Assembly (NCBI GenBank): GCA_018716805.1
Contig: DVJL01000052.1
Coordinates: forward strand, 1-44,522
DNA: 44,522 bases
Source of the DNA: Candidatus Faecivicinus avistercoris
GTDB taxonomy: Bacteria > Bacillota > Clostridia > Christensenellales > Aristaeellaceae
Direction: 5' to 3'
Part shown: one piece after another, positions 1-8,481 of the stretch
Layout: each line of letters begins with the position of its first letter
How positions within the stretch are numbered: position 1 is the stretch's first letter
The notes under the pieces: model-generated
The model's database searches: none
What the model saw: the letters and a program-made list of their open reading frames with translations, nothing else
What the model was told of the DNA's origin: nothing
Program-made: the position numbers and the translations under genes

Positions 1-143
1 CCCAGATCGCGCGCGGCGCGGCGGGCCGAGCCCTCTTCCAACGGGCACATGCCGCCCTTTCCCGGCGCGCCGGTGGGGTTCTCCGGGCTGATGGAACGCG
101 TCTTTGCGTTCCCGATGCGGTACAGTGCGGATAGATCGAGCAT
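1..143 (-). CDS. GH172 / DUF2961 family protein, N-terminal fragment
   Basis: Reading the minus strand from the ATG at 143 gives 47 residues before the window ends. They include ISPENPTG followed by a Gly-Lys-rich turn and a short Ala-Arg helix. This is the usual amino end of DUF2961 proteins (glycoside hydrolase family 172), and it parallels KSRSISAENFQG in the complete family member at 7282. A GGGAGGA ribosome binding site lies about 8 bases before the ATG, and a near-perfect promoter lies upstream (195-223). The catalytic part is outside the window, so activity cannot be judged. Characterised GH172 enzymes act on fructofuranosyl or D-arabinofuranosyl linkages. The gene diverges from the transporter operon. 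Confidence 0.8.
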   Translation of the reverse strand, partial: MLDLSALYRIGNAKTRSISPENPTGAPGKGGMCPLEEGSARRAARDL

Positions 144-175
144 TGCTGTTTCCTCCCTTTCGTTTTCTACTGTAG

Positions 176-223
176 GCGAATTCGCTTCACTGGCATTATA
201 TTAAGTCTTTGCGCGGCTGTCAA
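176..223 (-). promoter_or_regulatory. Consensus sigma-A promoter with adjacent palindrome, reading into the truncated GH172 gene
   Basis: On the minus strand TTGACA (223-218) and TATAAT (200-195) are separated by exactly 17 bases, a perfect match to the housekeeping consensus. A 10-base perfect palindrome, GCGAATTCGC (176-185), sits just downstream of the -10 box, around the expected transcription start. That is a typical place for a repressor operator. The operator role is inference. Confidence 0.75.
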
Positions 224-391
224 TATCGCGGCGGCACTTGAGCACGATTTTATAAAGCGCAAACAGATGCGGCAATTTGCGACAAATCGCCGGGAATCCT
301 TTGCGAGTACGGGCTGATTGTTTTTCAATTATATGGTTCACAAACGGAGAAGGCGAGCAAGATTTGCAAAATGTGAGGACAACTTTTGCGA

Positions 392-421
392 TTGCCTGAA
401 TCGTTAATGAGCGCTTATAAT
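392..421 (+). promoter_or_regulatory. Candidate promoter of the ABC transporter operon
   Basis: TTGCCT (392-397) and a perfect TATAAT (416-421) are 18 bases apart. They lie about 95 bases upstream of the binding-protein start and point into the operon. The -35 box matches only 4 of 6 consensus positions, as might suit an activator-dependent promoter. The rest of the 144-517 gap is AT-rich and I see no gene in it. Confidence 0.5.
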
Positions 422-517
422 AACAAAGAAAGCACAATATTTATGAAGAAACGTCCAGATTTTCGGCATATTTAGCGGCAGAAATGCCGTTAAAGAAAAT
501 ATAGGAGGGAGCAGAAA

Positions 518-2410
518 ATGAAGAAGATCCTGTCACTCGCCATCATTGCAATGATGCTGATGGCCATGGCAAGCCCGTTTGCGCTTGCCGAGGAAACAAC
601 GGTTGCCGGCACGCCGAGAAGCCAGACGCTGGTTGTAGAGGGTCTGGATGGCGTCATCAGCAATCCGGGACAGTCGAACGCCTACATGACGGGGACGAAC
701 TTCAGCCGCGGACTGCATCAGCTGGTCTATTCAAACCTGTGGGAGATGGACACGATCAAGGGCGAACAGATCCCCGACCTGGCCGCCGAAATGCCGATCC
801 CGCTCAACGATGATTACACCAGCTTCAGCATAAAGCTGACCGAGGGCATCAAGTGGAGCGATGGCGAGGACTTCGACGCGGAAGACGTCGTGTTCACGTT
901 CAACGAGCTGCTGCGCCTGCAGGATTCGCTGCCGAGCGGCGCGTCGCTGGCGCAGATTGTCGAATCGGTGGAGTACGTCGACAAGTACGAGCTGATCATC
1001 AATACGGTCGACAGCCGTCCCCGCCTGTCCGAGGATCTGGGCGTGACCGTGTGGGGCAATGGCTACCGCATCATTCCCGAGCACTATTGGAAGGACCACG
1101 ATTTGACCACGGACATGCACGAGTTCCCGATTGGAACGGGCCCCTATACGCTGACCGATTACGATGCCAACGGCTACTGGTTCCTGTATACGCTGCGCGA
1201 GGACGCTGAGTTCTCCGATATCGGCGTGTTGACCGGAAAGGTTCCGAAGCCCCAGTATGTGCTCTTTACGGCCTACGGCACTGAGGAGCGCAAGACCATG
1301 GCGATGCTCAACAACGAAGTTGACATCCTCTGCGACATCTCTCCGGAGGCGTGGGAAGTGCTCATGGCGGGCAACCCGAACGTTGCCTGCTGGCTGCCTG
1401 AATACCCCTACGGCTGCTTTGACGATCCGTGCGAGCGCGGCATGATGATCAACTGCGATGTCGAGCCGTTCAATCAGATCGGCGTCCGCTGGGCAATGGC
1501 GCTTTCGCTGGACATTGTGCAGGTGTCGATGGATACCTTCAGCGGCCAGATGCGCGTCTCTCCGCTGTGCATGCCGCCGACGACGTTTATGAACGAGGCG
1601 TTCCATCAGGAAATGCGCCAGCAGCTGATCGACTATACCTGGGAGGATGGCTACCAGCCGTTCGACAAGGACTATGCGCTGAAGCTGCAGGAGACCCTGG
1701 TGTCCGAGGGCTATGACATTGTCGCCGATATGACCGAGGAAGAACTGGTCGACCTGTTCGGCATCGGCTGGTGGAAGTACGACACCGCCAAGGCGGAAGA
1801 GCTGATGATCGAAGCGGGCTGCGAGCGCGACGCGGAGGGATTCTGGTGCTATAATGGCGAGCGCATCTCGTTTGAGATCATCTGCCCGTCTGGCTTTGAG
1901 ACTCAGTCGGAGCGCCTGTCGTACGCCTGCCAGTCCCAGTGGTATGAATTCGGCTTCGACGTGACCGTGCAGGCCAGCGAGGCGAGCTTCTACAACAGCG
2001 CGGACGATACGGGCGATTATACGGTCGGTTCCTATTGGCCGTCCTGCGGCGTGATGAAGGACCTGTATTCTCAGCTTCGCGGTTGGCATACCGACTACTA
2101 CACGCCCTCCGGCACCGTCACCTCTGGCAGCCCCGCCCGTTTCCAGAGCGAGCGCCTGGATGCGATTCTCGACGAAATGGCGCCGCTGCCGAGCAGCGAC
2201 GAGCGCACCTATGAGCTTTCCAAGGAAGCGCTGATGGTCATGGCGGATGAAGCGGCGTGGCTGCCGATGTTCGGCACCTCCAAGCTGGTTCCGACCAACT
2301 CGACTTACTGGACCAACTACCCGGATTCTGAAAATCCGTACAATGGTCCGTGGTGGTGGTGGAGCTGCTTCAAGTTCATCATGGTCGAATTTGAGCCGGC
2401 AGCTGTCTGA
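518..2410 (+). CDS. ABC transporter substrate-binding protein, family 5 (oligopeptide/oligosaccharide type)
   Basis: 630 residues, the usual length for the SBP_bac_5 (DppA/OppA) family. After a signal peptide (residues 1-25, cleavage expected after ALA) the protein shows the family's order: a SQTLVVEG-like first strand, the IKWSDGEDFDAEDVVFTFN block, and GTGPYTLTDYD. It should capture the solute outside the cell and hand it to the two permeases that follow. The signal peptide has no lipobox cysteine, which is unusual for a binding protein in a Firmicute. The start is set by AGGAGGGA about 8 bases upstream. Substrates of this family include peptides, nickel and oligosaccharides. The flanking GH172 genes favour a sugar ligand here, but this is inference. 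Confidence 0.9.
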   Translation: MKKILSLAIIAMMLMAMASPFALAEETTVAGTPRSQTLVVEGLDGVISNPGQSNAYMTGTNFSRGLHQLVYSNLWEMDTIKGEQIPDLAAEMPIPLNDDYTSFSIKLTEGIKWSDGEDFDAEDVVFTFNELLRLQDSLPSGASLAQIVESVEYVDKYELIINTVDSRPRLSEDLGVTVWGNGYRIIPEHYWKDHDLTTDMHEFPIGTGPYTLTDYDANGYWFLYTLREDAEFSDIGVLTGKVPKPQYVLFTAYGTEERKTMAMLNNEVDILCDISPEAWEVLMAGNPNVACWLPEYPYGCFDDPCERGMMINCDVEPFNQIGVRWAMALSLDIVQVSMDTFSGQMRVSPLCMPPTTFMNEAFHQEMRQQLIDYTWEDGYQPFDKDYALKLQETLVSEGYDIVADMTEEELVDLFGIGWWKYDTAKAEELMIEAGCERDAEGFWCYNGERISFEIICPSGFETQSERLSYACQSQWYEFGFDVTVQASEASFYNSADDTGDYTVGSYWPSCGVMKDLYSQLRGWHTDYYTPSGTVTSGSPARFQSERLDAILDEMAPLPSSDERTYELSKEALMVMADEAAWLPMFGTSKLVPTNSTYWTNYPDSENPYNGPWWWWSCFKFIMVEFEPAAV

Positions 2411-2426
2411 TTTTCGCAGACAATTC

Positions 2427-2458
2427 CGAGGGGGGAGTGCCCCGGCACTTCCCCCTCG
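2427..2458 (+). terminator. Strong hairpin between the binding-protein and permease genes
   Basis: A 14-pair stem (2427-2440 with 2445-2458, one G-U pair, loop CCCG) lies in the 87-base gap after the binding-protein gene. No U-run follows, so it is unlikely to stop all transcription. Such hairpins often protect the 3' end of the binding-protein mRNA or partly terminate transcription, giving more binding protein than membrane components. Confidence 0.6.
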
Positions 2459-2497
2459 TCTGTATCAAAGGACCTGCCGATTGAGGAGGTATTGCCC

Positions 2498-3493
2498 GTG
2501 CGATTGGCGAAATTTGTCCTGTCTAGAATTCTCATTTGGTTTTTAACCATTCTTGTCGGAATCACCGTGGTGTTTTTTCTTCAACGGATGATGCCATCTG
2601 ATCCCATTAACAATATGATCAGCAAGATGCTTGGAATGGGAACGACGATGACTCCGGAAGAAATCGAGGTTATGCGCGAGTCATTGGCCAAGCAGTATGG
2701 GCTTACGGGTTCGCTGTTTGAGCAGTATCTTGACATGCTCCGGCGCCTCGTGCACTTTGACTTCGGGCTTTCAATTGCAAACTATCCCACGCCCGTGGCT
2801 CAGATGATTGGCCAGGCTCTGCCCTATACGGTGTGCCTGCTGCTGACCACGACGGTCCTCTCCTGGATCATCGGCAACGCCATTGGCCTGCTGGCGGGGT
2901 TCAAAAAGGATAAATGGTATTCCAAGGCGCTCGAAACCGTCAGCATGTGCATTTATCCGACGCCGTATTTCATGGTCGCGCTGGTAATCATGATCCTGAT
3001 GGCCTATGTCAAACAGTGGTTCCCATTGGTGCCGGCGTTCGATGAATTTACATTCACATGGGAGTGGTTCAGCGACGCGATCTATAATTCGTTTATGCCT
3101 GCGCTGTCGCTGATGCTGGTTGGAACGGGCTGGTGGATCATCAGCATGAAGGCGCTGTCCTCCAATGTCGCAGAGGAAGAATACGTCAACTATGGCAGAA
3201 TGAAGGGACTCACGGAAGCGACGATCGGCTACCGCTATGTGTTCCGCAACTCAATTCTTTCGCAGGTTACGGCGCTGGCGCTGCACATTGGCGGCGCGTT
3301 TGGAGGCTCCCTGATGTGCGAAATCATCTTTGGCTATCCCGGCGTGGGCCAGATGGTCAACACAGCGATCAACAACTCGGATTACAATTTGCTCACTGGC
3401 GTGATCTTCATTTCCATTTTTGCTGTTGCTACGGCAACGCTGCTGATCGACCTGCTCTATCCGCTGATCGATCCGCGAATCCGCAACAGTTGA
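2498..3493 (+). CDS. ABC transporter permease, DppB/OppB type
   Basis: 331 residues from a GTG start. AGGAGG at 2484-2489 lies 8 bases before this GTG. An in-frame TTG at 2492 is only 2 bases from it and is rejected. The protein has a first membrane segment at about residues 8-28, a large external loop and five further membrane segments. The cytoplasmic EAA loop (EEEYVNYGRMKGLTEATIGY) docks on the ATPases. It forms half of the membrane channel together with the next gene product. Carboxyl end IDPRIRNS is typical of the family. Confidence 0.9.
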   Translation: MRLAKFVLSRILIWFLTILVGITVVFFLQRMMPSDPINNMISKMLGMGTTMTPEEIEVMRESLAKQYGLTGSLFEQYLDMLRRLVHFDFGLSIANYPTPVAQMIGQALPYTVCLLLTTTVLSWIIGNAIGLLAGFKKDKWYSKALETVSMCIYPTPYFMVALVIMILMAYVKQWFPLVPAFDEFTFTWEWFSDAIYNSFMPALSLMLVGTGWWIISMKALSSNVAEEEYVNYGRMKGLTEATIGYRYVFRNSILSQVTALALHIGGAFGGSLMCEIIFGYPGVGQMVNTAINNSDYNLLTGVIFISIFAVATATLLIDLLYPLIDPRIRNS

Positions 3494-3512
3494 GCCGAAA
3501 GGAGTGTTTGCC

Positions 3513-4373
3513 GTGAATGAAGGATATAGGGCAAGTTTCAGCCAAATCTGGAAATCGATGGGCGCCCGGTTGAAGATCGGTTTGTGCATCATCGCGGTCT
3601 TTCTCATCGTCGGGTTCGTGGTCTACTGGTTCAGCCCCGGCGATGTCATGGCCCTGAGTACATACAAGCGCAACCAGCCGATCAGCTGGGAACATCCTTT
3701 GGGCACGAACCGTCAGGGGCAGGACATTTTTTGGCTGCTGGTGGAATCGATTCACAACTCGATGGTCGTCGGCGTGGTTGTTGCGGTTGCTGCAACCGTA
3801 ATCGGCGTGCTGATCGGCCTGTTTTCGGGCTTTGTCGGCGGCGCCGTCGACCGGGTCATCATGTTCATCTGCGATTCGATAATCGTCATTCCCTCGCTGC
3901 CGATTCTGATTTTGATGGGTTCCATGCTGCGCGGACGCGCTTCGCTGATGATGATCGCGGGAATCCTGATCCTGTTTAACTGGCCGTGGCCCGCCCGCCA
4001 GGCGCGCTCCATGGCGCTGACGATTCGCGAACGCGAGTTTGTCAACACGGCTCGGTTTTCGGGCGAGGGGCTGTTCAAGATCGTGTGCGTGGAGATTGTA
4101 CCGCACGTCCTGTCGTGGGCGATGGCCAATTTCGTCAACACCGTGCTCGTGGCCATAGGTTCGGAGGCGTCGCTGGCCGTGCTCGGCCTGTCCTCCACGA
4201 CGACGCCGACCCTCGGCAATATGATCTACTGGGCCCGCCAGTATCAGGCGATCATGCTCAAACAGTGGGTCTGGATTGGCTCTCCGGTATTGGCGACCTC
4301 GATTATGTTTATCGGCCTGTTTTTGACCTATACCGGATACAACGAATACGTTGCCAAGAAGAGGGGGCGTTGA
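3513..4373 (+). CDS. ABC transporter permease, DppC/OppC type
   Basis: 286 residues from the GTG at 3513. AAAGGAG ends 8 bases before it, whereas the earlier in-frame GTG at 3504 overlaps that site. The protein has an amino-terminal cytoplasmic tail, membrane segments from about residue 22, the conserved HPLGTNRQGQDIF block of the DppC family, and an EAA loop (REREFVNTARFSGEGLFKIV). It pairs with the DppB-type protein encoded 19 bases upstream. The coding sequence ends 3 bases before the next gene, so translation is probably coupled. Confidence 0.9.
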   Translation: MNEGYRASFSQIWKSMGARLKIGLCIIAVFLIVGFVVYWFSPGDVMALSTYKRNQPISWEHPLGTNRQGQDIFWLLVESIHNSMVVGVVVAVAATVIGVLIGLFSGFVGGAVDRVIMFICDSIIVIPSLPILILMGSMLRGRASLMMIAGILILFNWPWPARQARSMALTIREREFVNTARFSGEGLFKIVCVEIVPHVLSWAMANFVNTVLVAIGSEASLAVLGLSSTTTPTLGNMIYWARQYQAIMLKQWVWIGSPVLATSIMFIGLFLTYTGYNEYVAKKRGR

Positions 4374-4376
4374 GCG

Positions 4377-5339
4377 ATGATGCGAATCGAAAACGTAACC
4401 GCGCAGTACCAGACAATCACCGGCCCCGTCGTCTCCGTCAAGGACGTGGACTTTACGATCAGGGACGATGAGATCTTCGGCATTGCCGGCGAATCCGGCT
4501 GCGGAAAGAGCACGCTGCTCAAGGTGCTCTACGATGTCATCCAGTTTCCGCTTGAAATCGCCGGCGGCCGCGTGGTTCTGGACTATACCGACGCGACGGG
4601 CGCGCATCGCACGCTTCAGTCCGGAGAAATCAAAAACGTCTGGTGGGACGCGATTTCCTATATTCCGCAGGCAGCCATGAGCGTGCTGAACCCGGTTTAC
4701 CGGATTGACGAGCAGTTCTTTGAGCTGTTTCGCCGGCATCGCAAGGGGAGCGGCGAAAAGGCCATGAAGGACCGCGTCGTCCAATATCTGAATGAACTGG
4801 ACCTTCCGGTAGACATTCTGAAGTCCTATCCGCACCAGCTTTCCGGCGGCATGCGGCAGCGCGTGGTCATCGCAATGGCGACTTTCCTGCAGCCGAATAT
4901 GATCTTTGCCGATGAACCGACCACGGCGCTGGACGTCGTCGTTCAGAAGAGCATTCTGATGATGCTCATGGAGCTTCAGAGCCGGATGCACAATACCCTC
5001 GTGATCGTCTCGCATGACATGGGAGTCCACTATCAGATTACCAAGCGGATGGGAATCATGTATTCCGGGAGCCTGATGGAGCTTGGAACGACGGATGAGA
5101 TCTTCTCAAATCCCCTGCATCCTTACACGAAGATGCTGATTGGCGCCCTGCCGAAGGTCGGGGATAAATCGACGCGCGAGGGGATTCCGGGCGGACCGCC
5201 TTCGCTGCGCAATCCTCCGCCGGGCTGCCGGTTCGCGCCCCGGTGCAAGCAGGCGCGGCCGGAGTGCAGCCAGTCGGTGCCCAAATTCGTCGAGGTGGCG
5301 CCGGGCCGGTTCGCGGCCTGTCACTTGCTGGGAAAGTGA
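4377..5339 (+). CDS. ABC transporter ATP-binding protein, DppD/OppD type
   Basis: 320 residues. Walker [10 protein letters not shown] (38-46), signature LSGGMRQR (155-162), Walker B MIFADE (175-180) and H-loop His213 are intact, so it should hydrolyse ATP to drive uptake. The carboxyl end carries the oligopeptide-family extension with four cysteines ([14 protein letters not shown], then a later Cys). In DppD-type ATPases this has been linked to an iron-sulfur cluster. Two ATGs stand in tandem at 4377 and 4380, and either could be the start. It acts as a heterodimer with the next gene product. Confidence 0.92.
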   Translation: MMRIENVTAQYQTITGPVVSVKDVDFTIRDDEIFGIAGESGCGKSTLLKVLYDVIQFPLEIAGGRVVLDYTDATGAHRTLQSGEIKNVWWDAISYIPQAAMSVLNPVYRIDEQFFELFRRHRKGSGEKAMKDRVVQYLNELDLPVDILKSYPHQLSGGMRQRVVIAMATFLQPNMIFADEPTTALDVVVQKSILMMLMELQSRMHNTLVIVSHDMGVHYQITKRMGIMYSGSLMELGTTDEIFSNPLHPYTKMLIGALPKVGDKSTREGIPGGPPSLRNPPPGCRFAPRCKQARPECSQSVPKFVEVAPGRFAACHLLGK

Positions 5340-5352
5340 GGGGAGATTCAAA

Positions 5353-6357
5353 ATGCCGAACAATCTGTTGGAAGTGAAGAATCTGACCAAGGAATTCAGG
5401 ATCGGCGGAATGCTGTCCCGAAAGAAAATGCGCGCGGTGGACGGCGTGTCGTTTTCGCTGCCGGCGGACAAACCGGTGATCCTTTCGGTCGTCGGCGAAT
5501 CGGGCTGCGGAAAGACCACGCTGACCAAGATGATCCTGCGCCTGCTTACGCCCACTTCGGGATCGATTTCGATCAACGGCCAGGATTGCCTGAAGCGGAG
5601 CGAAATTCCGAATTCCAAATTCCGGACGATGGTGCAGCCGATTTTTCAGAACCCGTTCGACGCCTTTTCATCCAGACGCCAGGTCATTCGCTACCTGATG
5701 GACACGGCGGCGAGCTACGGCGGCGCGAAGAACAGGGAAGCGGCCGTCGAGGCCGTCAGCAAGGCGCTCAAGTCGGTCGGCATGAGCTACGAGGTTGTCG
5801 CGGGGAAATATGCCACGCAGTTTTCCGGCGGAGAGCTGCAGCGGATTTCGATTGCGCGGGCGCTGATTACCTCGCCCAGGATCATCATTGCCGACGAGCC
5901 GGTTGCCATGATCGATGCGTCGCTGAAGATCAACATCGTCAACCTGTTCAAACAGCTCAAGGATGAGTTTGGAATCAGCTTTATCTACATTACCCATGAT
6001 CTGTCCACGGCCTACTATGTCTCGGATTACATTGCGACGCTCTATCGCGGCAATCTGATCGAATACGGCCCGTCCAAGGAGATCATGGAGAAGCCAGCCC
6101 ATCCCTATACGGAGCTTTTGATGAACTCGGTGCCGCGCGTCGGCGACCGCTGGACGAAAGGCGTGCGCGTCACCGAGGCGGAGACCCGCGAATACACGAT
6201 GGCCTGCTGCCGGTTCAGCAATCGCTGTCCCTATGCCACGGACGAGTGCCGCCGGGAAAGGCCGGCGATGCTCGCGCTGGGCGGGGGACGCAGCGTGCTC
6301 TGCTACCATCCCCGGATAGAAGGCGATTTCTTTGCGGCGGGTGATCCGGCGCATTGA
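5353..6357 (+). CDS. ABC transporter ATP-binding protein, DppF/OppF type
   Basis: 334 residues from the ATG at 5353. The open frame extends back into dppD, but GGGGAG 7 bases upstream and the MPNNLLEVKNLTKEF opening mark the true start. Walker [10 protein letters not shown] (48-56), signature FSGGELQR (157-164), Walker B IIIADE (177-182) and His215 are intact. The carboxyl extension again has the cysteine set CC-RC-EC-LC of oligopeptide-family ATPases. It completes a five-gene transporter (binding protein, two permeases, two ATPases), all on one strand with short gaps. Confidence 0.92.
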   Translation: MPNNLLEVKNLTKEFRIGGMLSRKKMRAVDGVSFSLPADKPVILSVVGESGCGKTTLTKMILRLLTPTSGSISINGQDCLKRSEIPNSKFRTMVQPIFQNPFDAFSSRRQVIRYLMDTAASYGGAKNREAAVEAVSKALKSVGMSYEVVAGKYATQFSGGELQRISIARALITSPRIIIADEPVAMIDASLKINIVNLFKQLKDEFGISFIYITHDLSTAYYVSDYIATLYRGNLIEYGPSKEIMEKPAHPYTELLMNSVPRVGDRWTKGVRVTEAETREYTMACCRFSNRCPYATDECRRERPAMLALGGGRSVLCYHPRIEGDFFAAGDPAH

Positions 6358-6411
6358 CCGCGGATCTGGCCTGCATCCTGCAACAGTGCTGCGACAAAGG
6401 AGGGCGATTTT

Positions 6412-7278
6412 ATGATGTTCGGAAACGCTTCGGCGCTGACTGCTTTTCCGGGCCGGGGACGGCGCTTCGTCAAGAGGAATGCGGCAAAGGCGCCGCTTGG
6501 ACGCAGGGCCGCAAAGGGAATTGCGGCAATCCTGCTGGCGCTGTGCCTGCTTCTGCCCACGGCGGTGGCTGGGGAGACGGCGCAGGCCGTGGAGATGGAG
6601 ATCTATCTGATCGATCCCTGCGGAGGCTGCACCGGCCGCGTCGGCGCCGGGTGCGGGAGCTGCACGATCATGGACGAAATTGCGGTCAGATACCGCGAGC
6701 TGTTCGGAGAAGACGGGCTTCAGATGCATTTCCACAATCTGCGCATGGACGTCGACGGCACCGATCAGGCGGCGCTTGACGCGCTCATGGCCGAGGCGGG
6801 CGTGGACCCCGACGATGTCCCGCTGCCGGTGGCGTTTGTCAACGGCAAGCTGTTCCTCGCCGACGGCAGCATGGACGACGCCATGGTTCAGTATCTCGCG
6901 GACGGAACCTATCCCGGGGTTGAGGCGGCGATCCGCGAAAAGGCCGAGTATGAAGAAAACCGCGCGCCCGGCCGCATCGTCTATCTGTACAGCCAGACCT
7001 GCGAGGCGTGCGACGAGATGAGCGAGTGGCTTCCCTACGGCATTCCGTCGGACTACGAAGTGGTCGCCTACGACATCTACACGCCCGAGGGCGAAGCGAT
7101 GCTCGACTACTTTATGGAGACGCTCGAAATTCCCGAGGAAGATTATTGCGTGCCGTTGATTGTCTATGGCGACGAATGGTTTGCGGGCAGGAAGTCCATT
7201 TACCTCAGCCTCGCAAGCAGAATTCAGGAGGATCCCGACCGGCAAACGACAATTCTGGAAGAAATACAGGAGGATTGA
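6412..7278 (+). CDS. Secreted or membrane-anchored protein with two thioredoxin-like folds
   Basis: 288 residues. A basic amino end (residues 1-36) precedes one hydrophobic segment (about 37-54), so the bulk should lie outside the cell. Two similar halves follow. The first has cysteine pairs C70-C73 (CGGC) and C81-C84 (CGSC) and a VPLPVAFVNGK block. The second has C197-C200 in YSQTCEACDEM, a further Cys246 and a VPLIVYGDEWFAGRKS block. A proline before a strand after a CxxC motif is the cis-proline signature of thioredoxin or glutaredoxin folds. I do not recognise the specific family. It could be a thiol-disulfide protein for partners exported nearby, or a metal-binding protein. RBS AAAGGAGGG lies 8 bases upstream, and the stop is 3 bases before the GH172 start, implying coupling. 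Confidence 0.75.
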   Translation: MMFGNASALTAFPGRGRRFVKRNAAKAPLGRRAAKGIAAILLALCLLLPTAVAGETAQAVEMEIYLIDPCGGCTGRVGAGCGSCTIMDEIAVRYRELFGEDGLQMHFHNLRMDVDGTDQAALDALMAEAGVDPDDVPLPVAFVNGKLFLADGSMDDAMVQYLADGTYPGVEAAIREKAEYEENRAPGRIVYLYSQTCEACDEMSEWLPYGIPSDYEVVAYDIYTPEGEAMLDYFMETLEIPEEDYCVPLIVYGDEWFAGRKSIYLSLASRIQEDPDRQTTILEEIQED

Positions 7279-7281
7279 GCG

Positions 7282-8376
7282 ATGTTTAACGACTTTTCAA
7301 TGAACGCGTCGGCACTGCCGCTGCTCTCCCATGCAAAATCCCGCTCCATCAGCGCGGAAAACTTTCAGGGAGAGCCGAACGCCGGCGGCAGGGCGACCGA
7401 AGGAACCGGGGCGCATTGCGCCCGCAAGCTGGGCTGCGGCTGGAAGATTTCCCCCTCTTATGTCATTCAGCCGGGCGAAGTGTTCCGAATGGTGGACATC
7501 GCCGGCAGCGGTGCGATTCAGAGCATGTGGATCACCGGGTATGTCGGCCGGGATCTGATCCTGCGCGCCTATTGGGACGACCAGGAGCAGCCCAGCATCG
7601 AAAGCCCGCTCAGCGACTTTTTCGCGGCCGGCTGGACGGAAAATGAAAAGGGCATCTTTGATCCGAACTTTGCCCAGCTGAATTCGGCGATGATTGCGGT
7701 CAATCCGAATCGCGGCATGAACTGCTTCTGGACGATGCCCTTCCGCAAGCACGCGGTTATGACGCTGGAGAATCGCTCCGAAGTCCCGCGCGTCGTCTAC
7801 TATCAGGTCAACTATTCGCTGATGGACGTGCCCGAGAACGCCGCGTACTTTCACGCGCAGTTTCGCAGCGCGACGCCGCTGAAACAGGGCGAAGACTTCG
7901 TCATCCTTGACGGCGTGCGCGGGCAGGGCCACTATGTCGGCACGGCGATGCACGTGGGCCTCAACGGCACGGGCAGCTGGTGGGGCGAAGGAGAGGTCAA
8001 GTTCTACATGGATGGCGACGAATATCCGACCATCTGCGGCACGGGGACGGAGGACTACTTCCTTGGGGCGTACGATTGGGACGTCGGCGGAGAATACCGC
8101 ACGTACAGCACGCTCTATGCGGGAATGTTCTATGTGCGCGCCCCGCATCACTATGACAACCAGATGCGCTTTTCGATGTACCGCTGGCATGTCCCGGATC
8201 CCATTCGCTTTGAGCATGACCTCCGCGTGACGATTCAGGATCTTGGGTGGTATAAGCCGGGCGATCTGTATAAGCCGCGCCGCGACGACATCTACACCGT
8301 CGCCTATTGGTATCAGACGCTGCCGACCGCGCCATTCCCCAAACTTCCGGACCCGCTCGAAATCGAGATCGGATAA
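7282..8376 (+). CDS. GH172 family glycoside hydrolase (DUF2961)
   Basis: 364 residues, the full length for DUF2961/GH172. The amino end KSRSISAENFQG and the hallmark GTGTEDYFLGAYDW block, which carries a glutamate conserved in the family, are intact, as are several aromatic-rich strands of the jelly-roll fold (HYVGTAMH, GSWWGEGEVKFYMDGD). Known GH172 members hydrolyse or rearrange difructose anhydrides or cleave alpha-D-arabinofuranosides. The substrate here is unknown. No signal peptide is visible, so it probably works in the cytoplasm on imported oligosaccharides. It starts 3 bases after the thioredoxin-like gene and ends the transporter operon. Confidence 0.88.
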   Translation: MFNDFSMNASALPLLSHAKSRSISAENFQGEPNAGGRATEGTGAHCARKLGCGWKISPSYVIQPGEVFRMVDIAGSGAIQSMWITGYVGRDLILRAYWDDQEQPSIESPLSDFFAAGWTENEKGIFDPNFAQLNSAMIAVNPNRGMNCFWTMPFRKHAVMTLENRSEVPRVVYYQVNYSLMDVPENAAYFHAQFRSATPLKQGEDFVILDGVRGQGHYVGTAMHVGLNGTGSWWGEGEVKFYMDGDEYPTICGTGTEDYFLGAYDWDVGGEYRTYSTLYAGMFYVRAPHHYDNQMRFSMYRWHVPDPIRFEHDLRVTIQDLGWYKPGDLYKPRRDDIYTVAYWYQTLPTAPFPKLPDPLEIEIG

Positions 8377-8381
8377 TTGGA

Positions 8382-8414
8382 TTTCCCCGGAGGGATGCGA
8401 GCCCTCCGGGGAAA
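8382..8414 (+). terminator. Hairpin terminator between convergent GH172 and AraC genes
   Basis: A perfect 13-pair stem (8382-8394 with 8402-8414, 7-base loop) lies 6 bases after the GH172 stop. The following bases, GTCTTTG, form only a weak U-run. It sits between convergent genes and may serve both strands. Confidence 0.65.
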
Positions 8415-8481
8415 GTCTTTGCGCGCCGGGCGCTTCGAGAAAAGCGTCCCTCGGAGATGGCGGAGGCGATGGGGGTGCCGG

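Noticed and set aside
2492..2497. TTG at 2492 as the first permease start
   Set aside because: It lies 2 bases from AGGAGG, too close. The GTG at 2498 has an 8-base spacing.
3429..5030. Minus-strand open frame of 533 codons over the permease and ATPase genes
   Set aside because: It is antisense to intact transporter genes, and its His/Asp/Arg-rich composition is typical of shadow frames.
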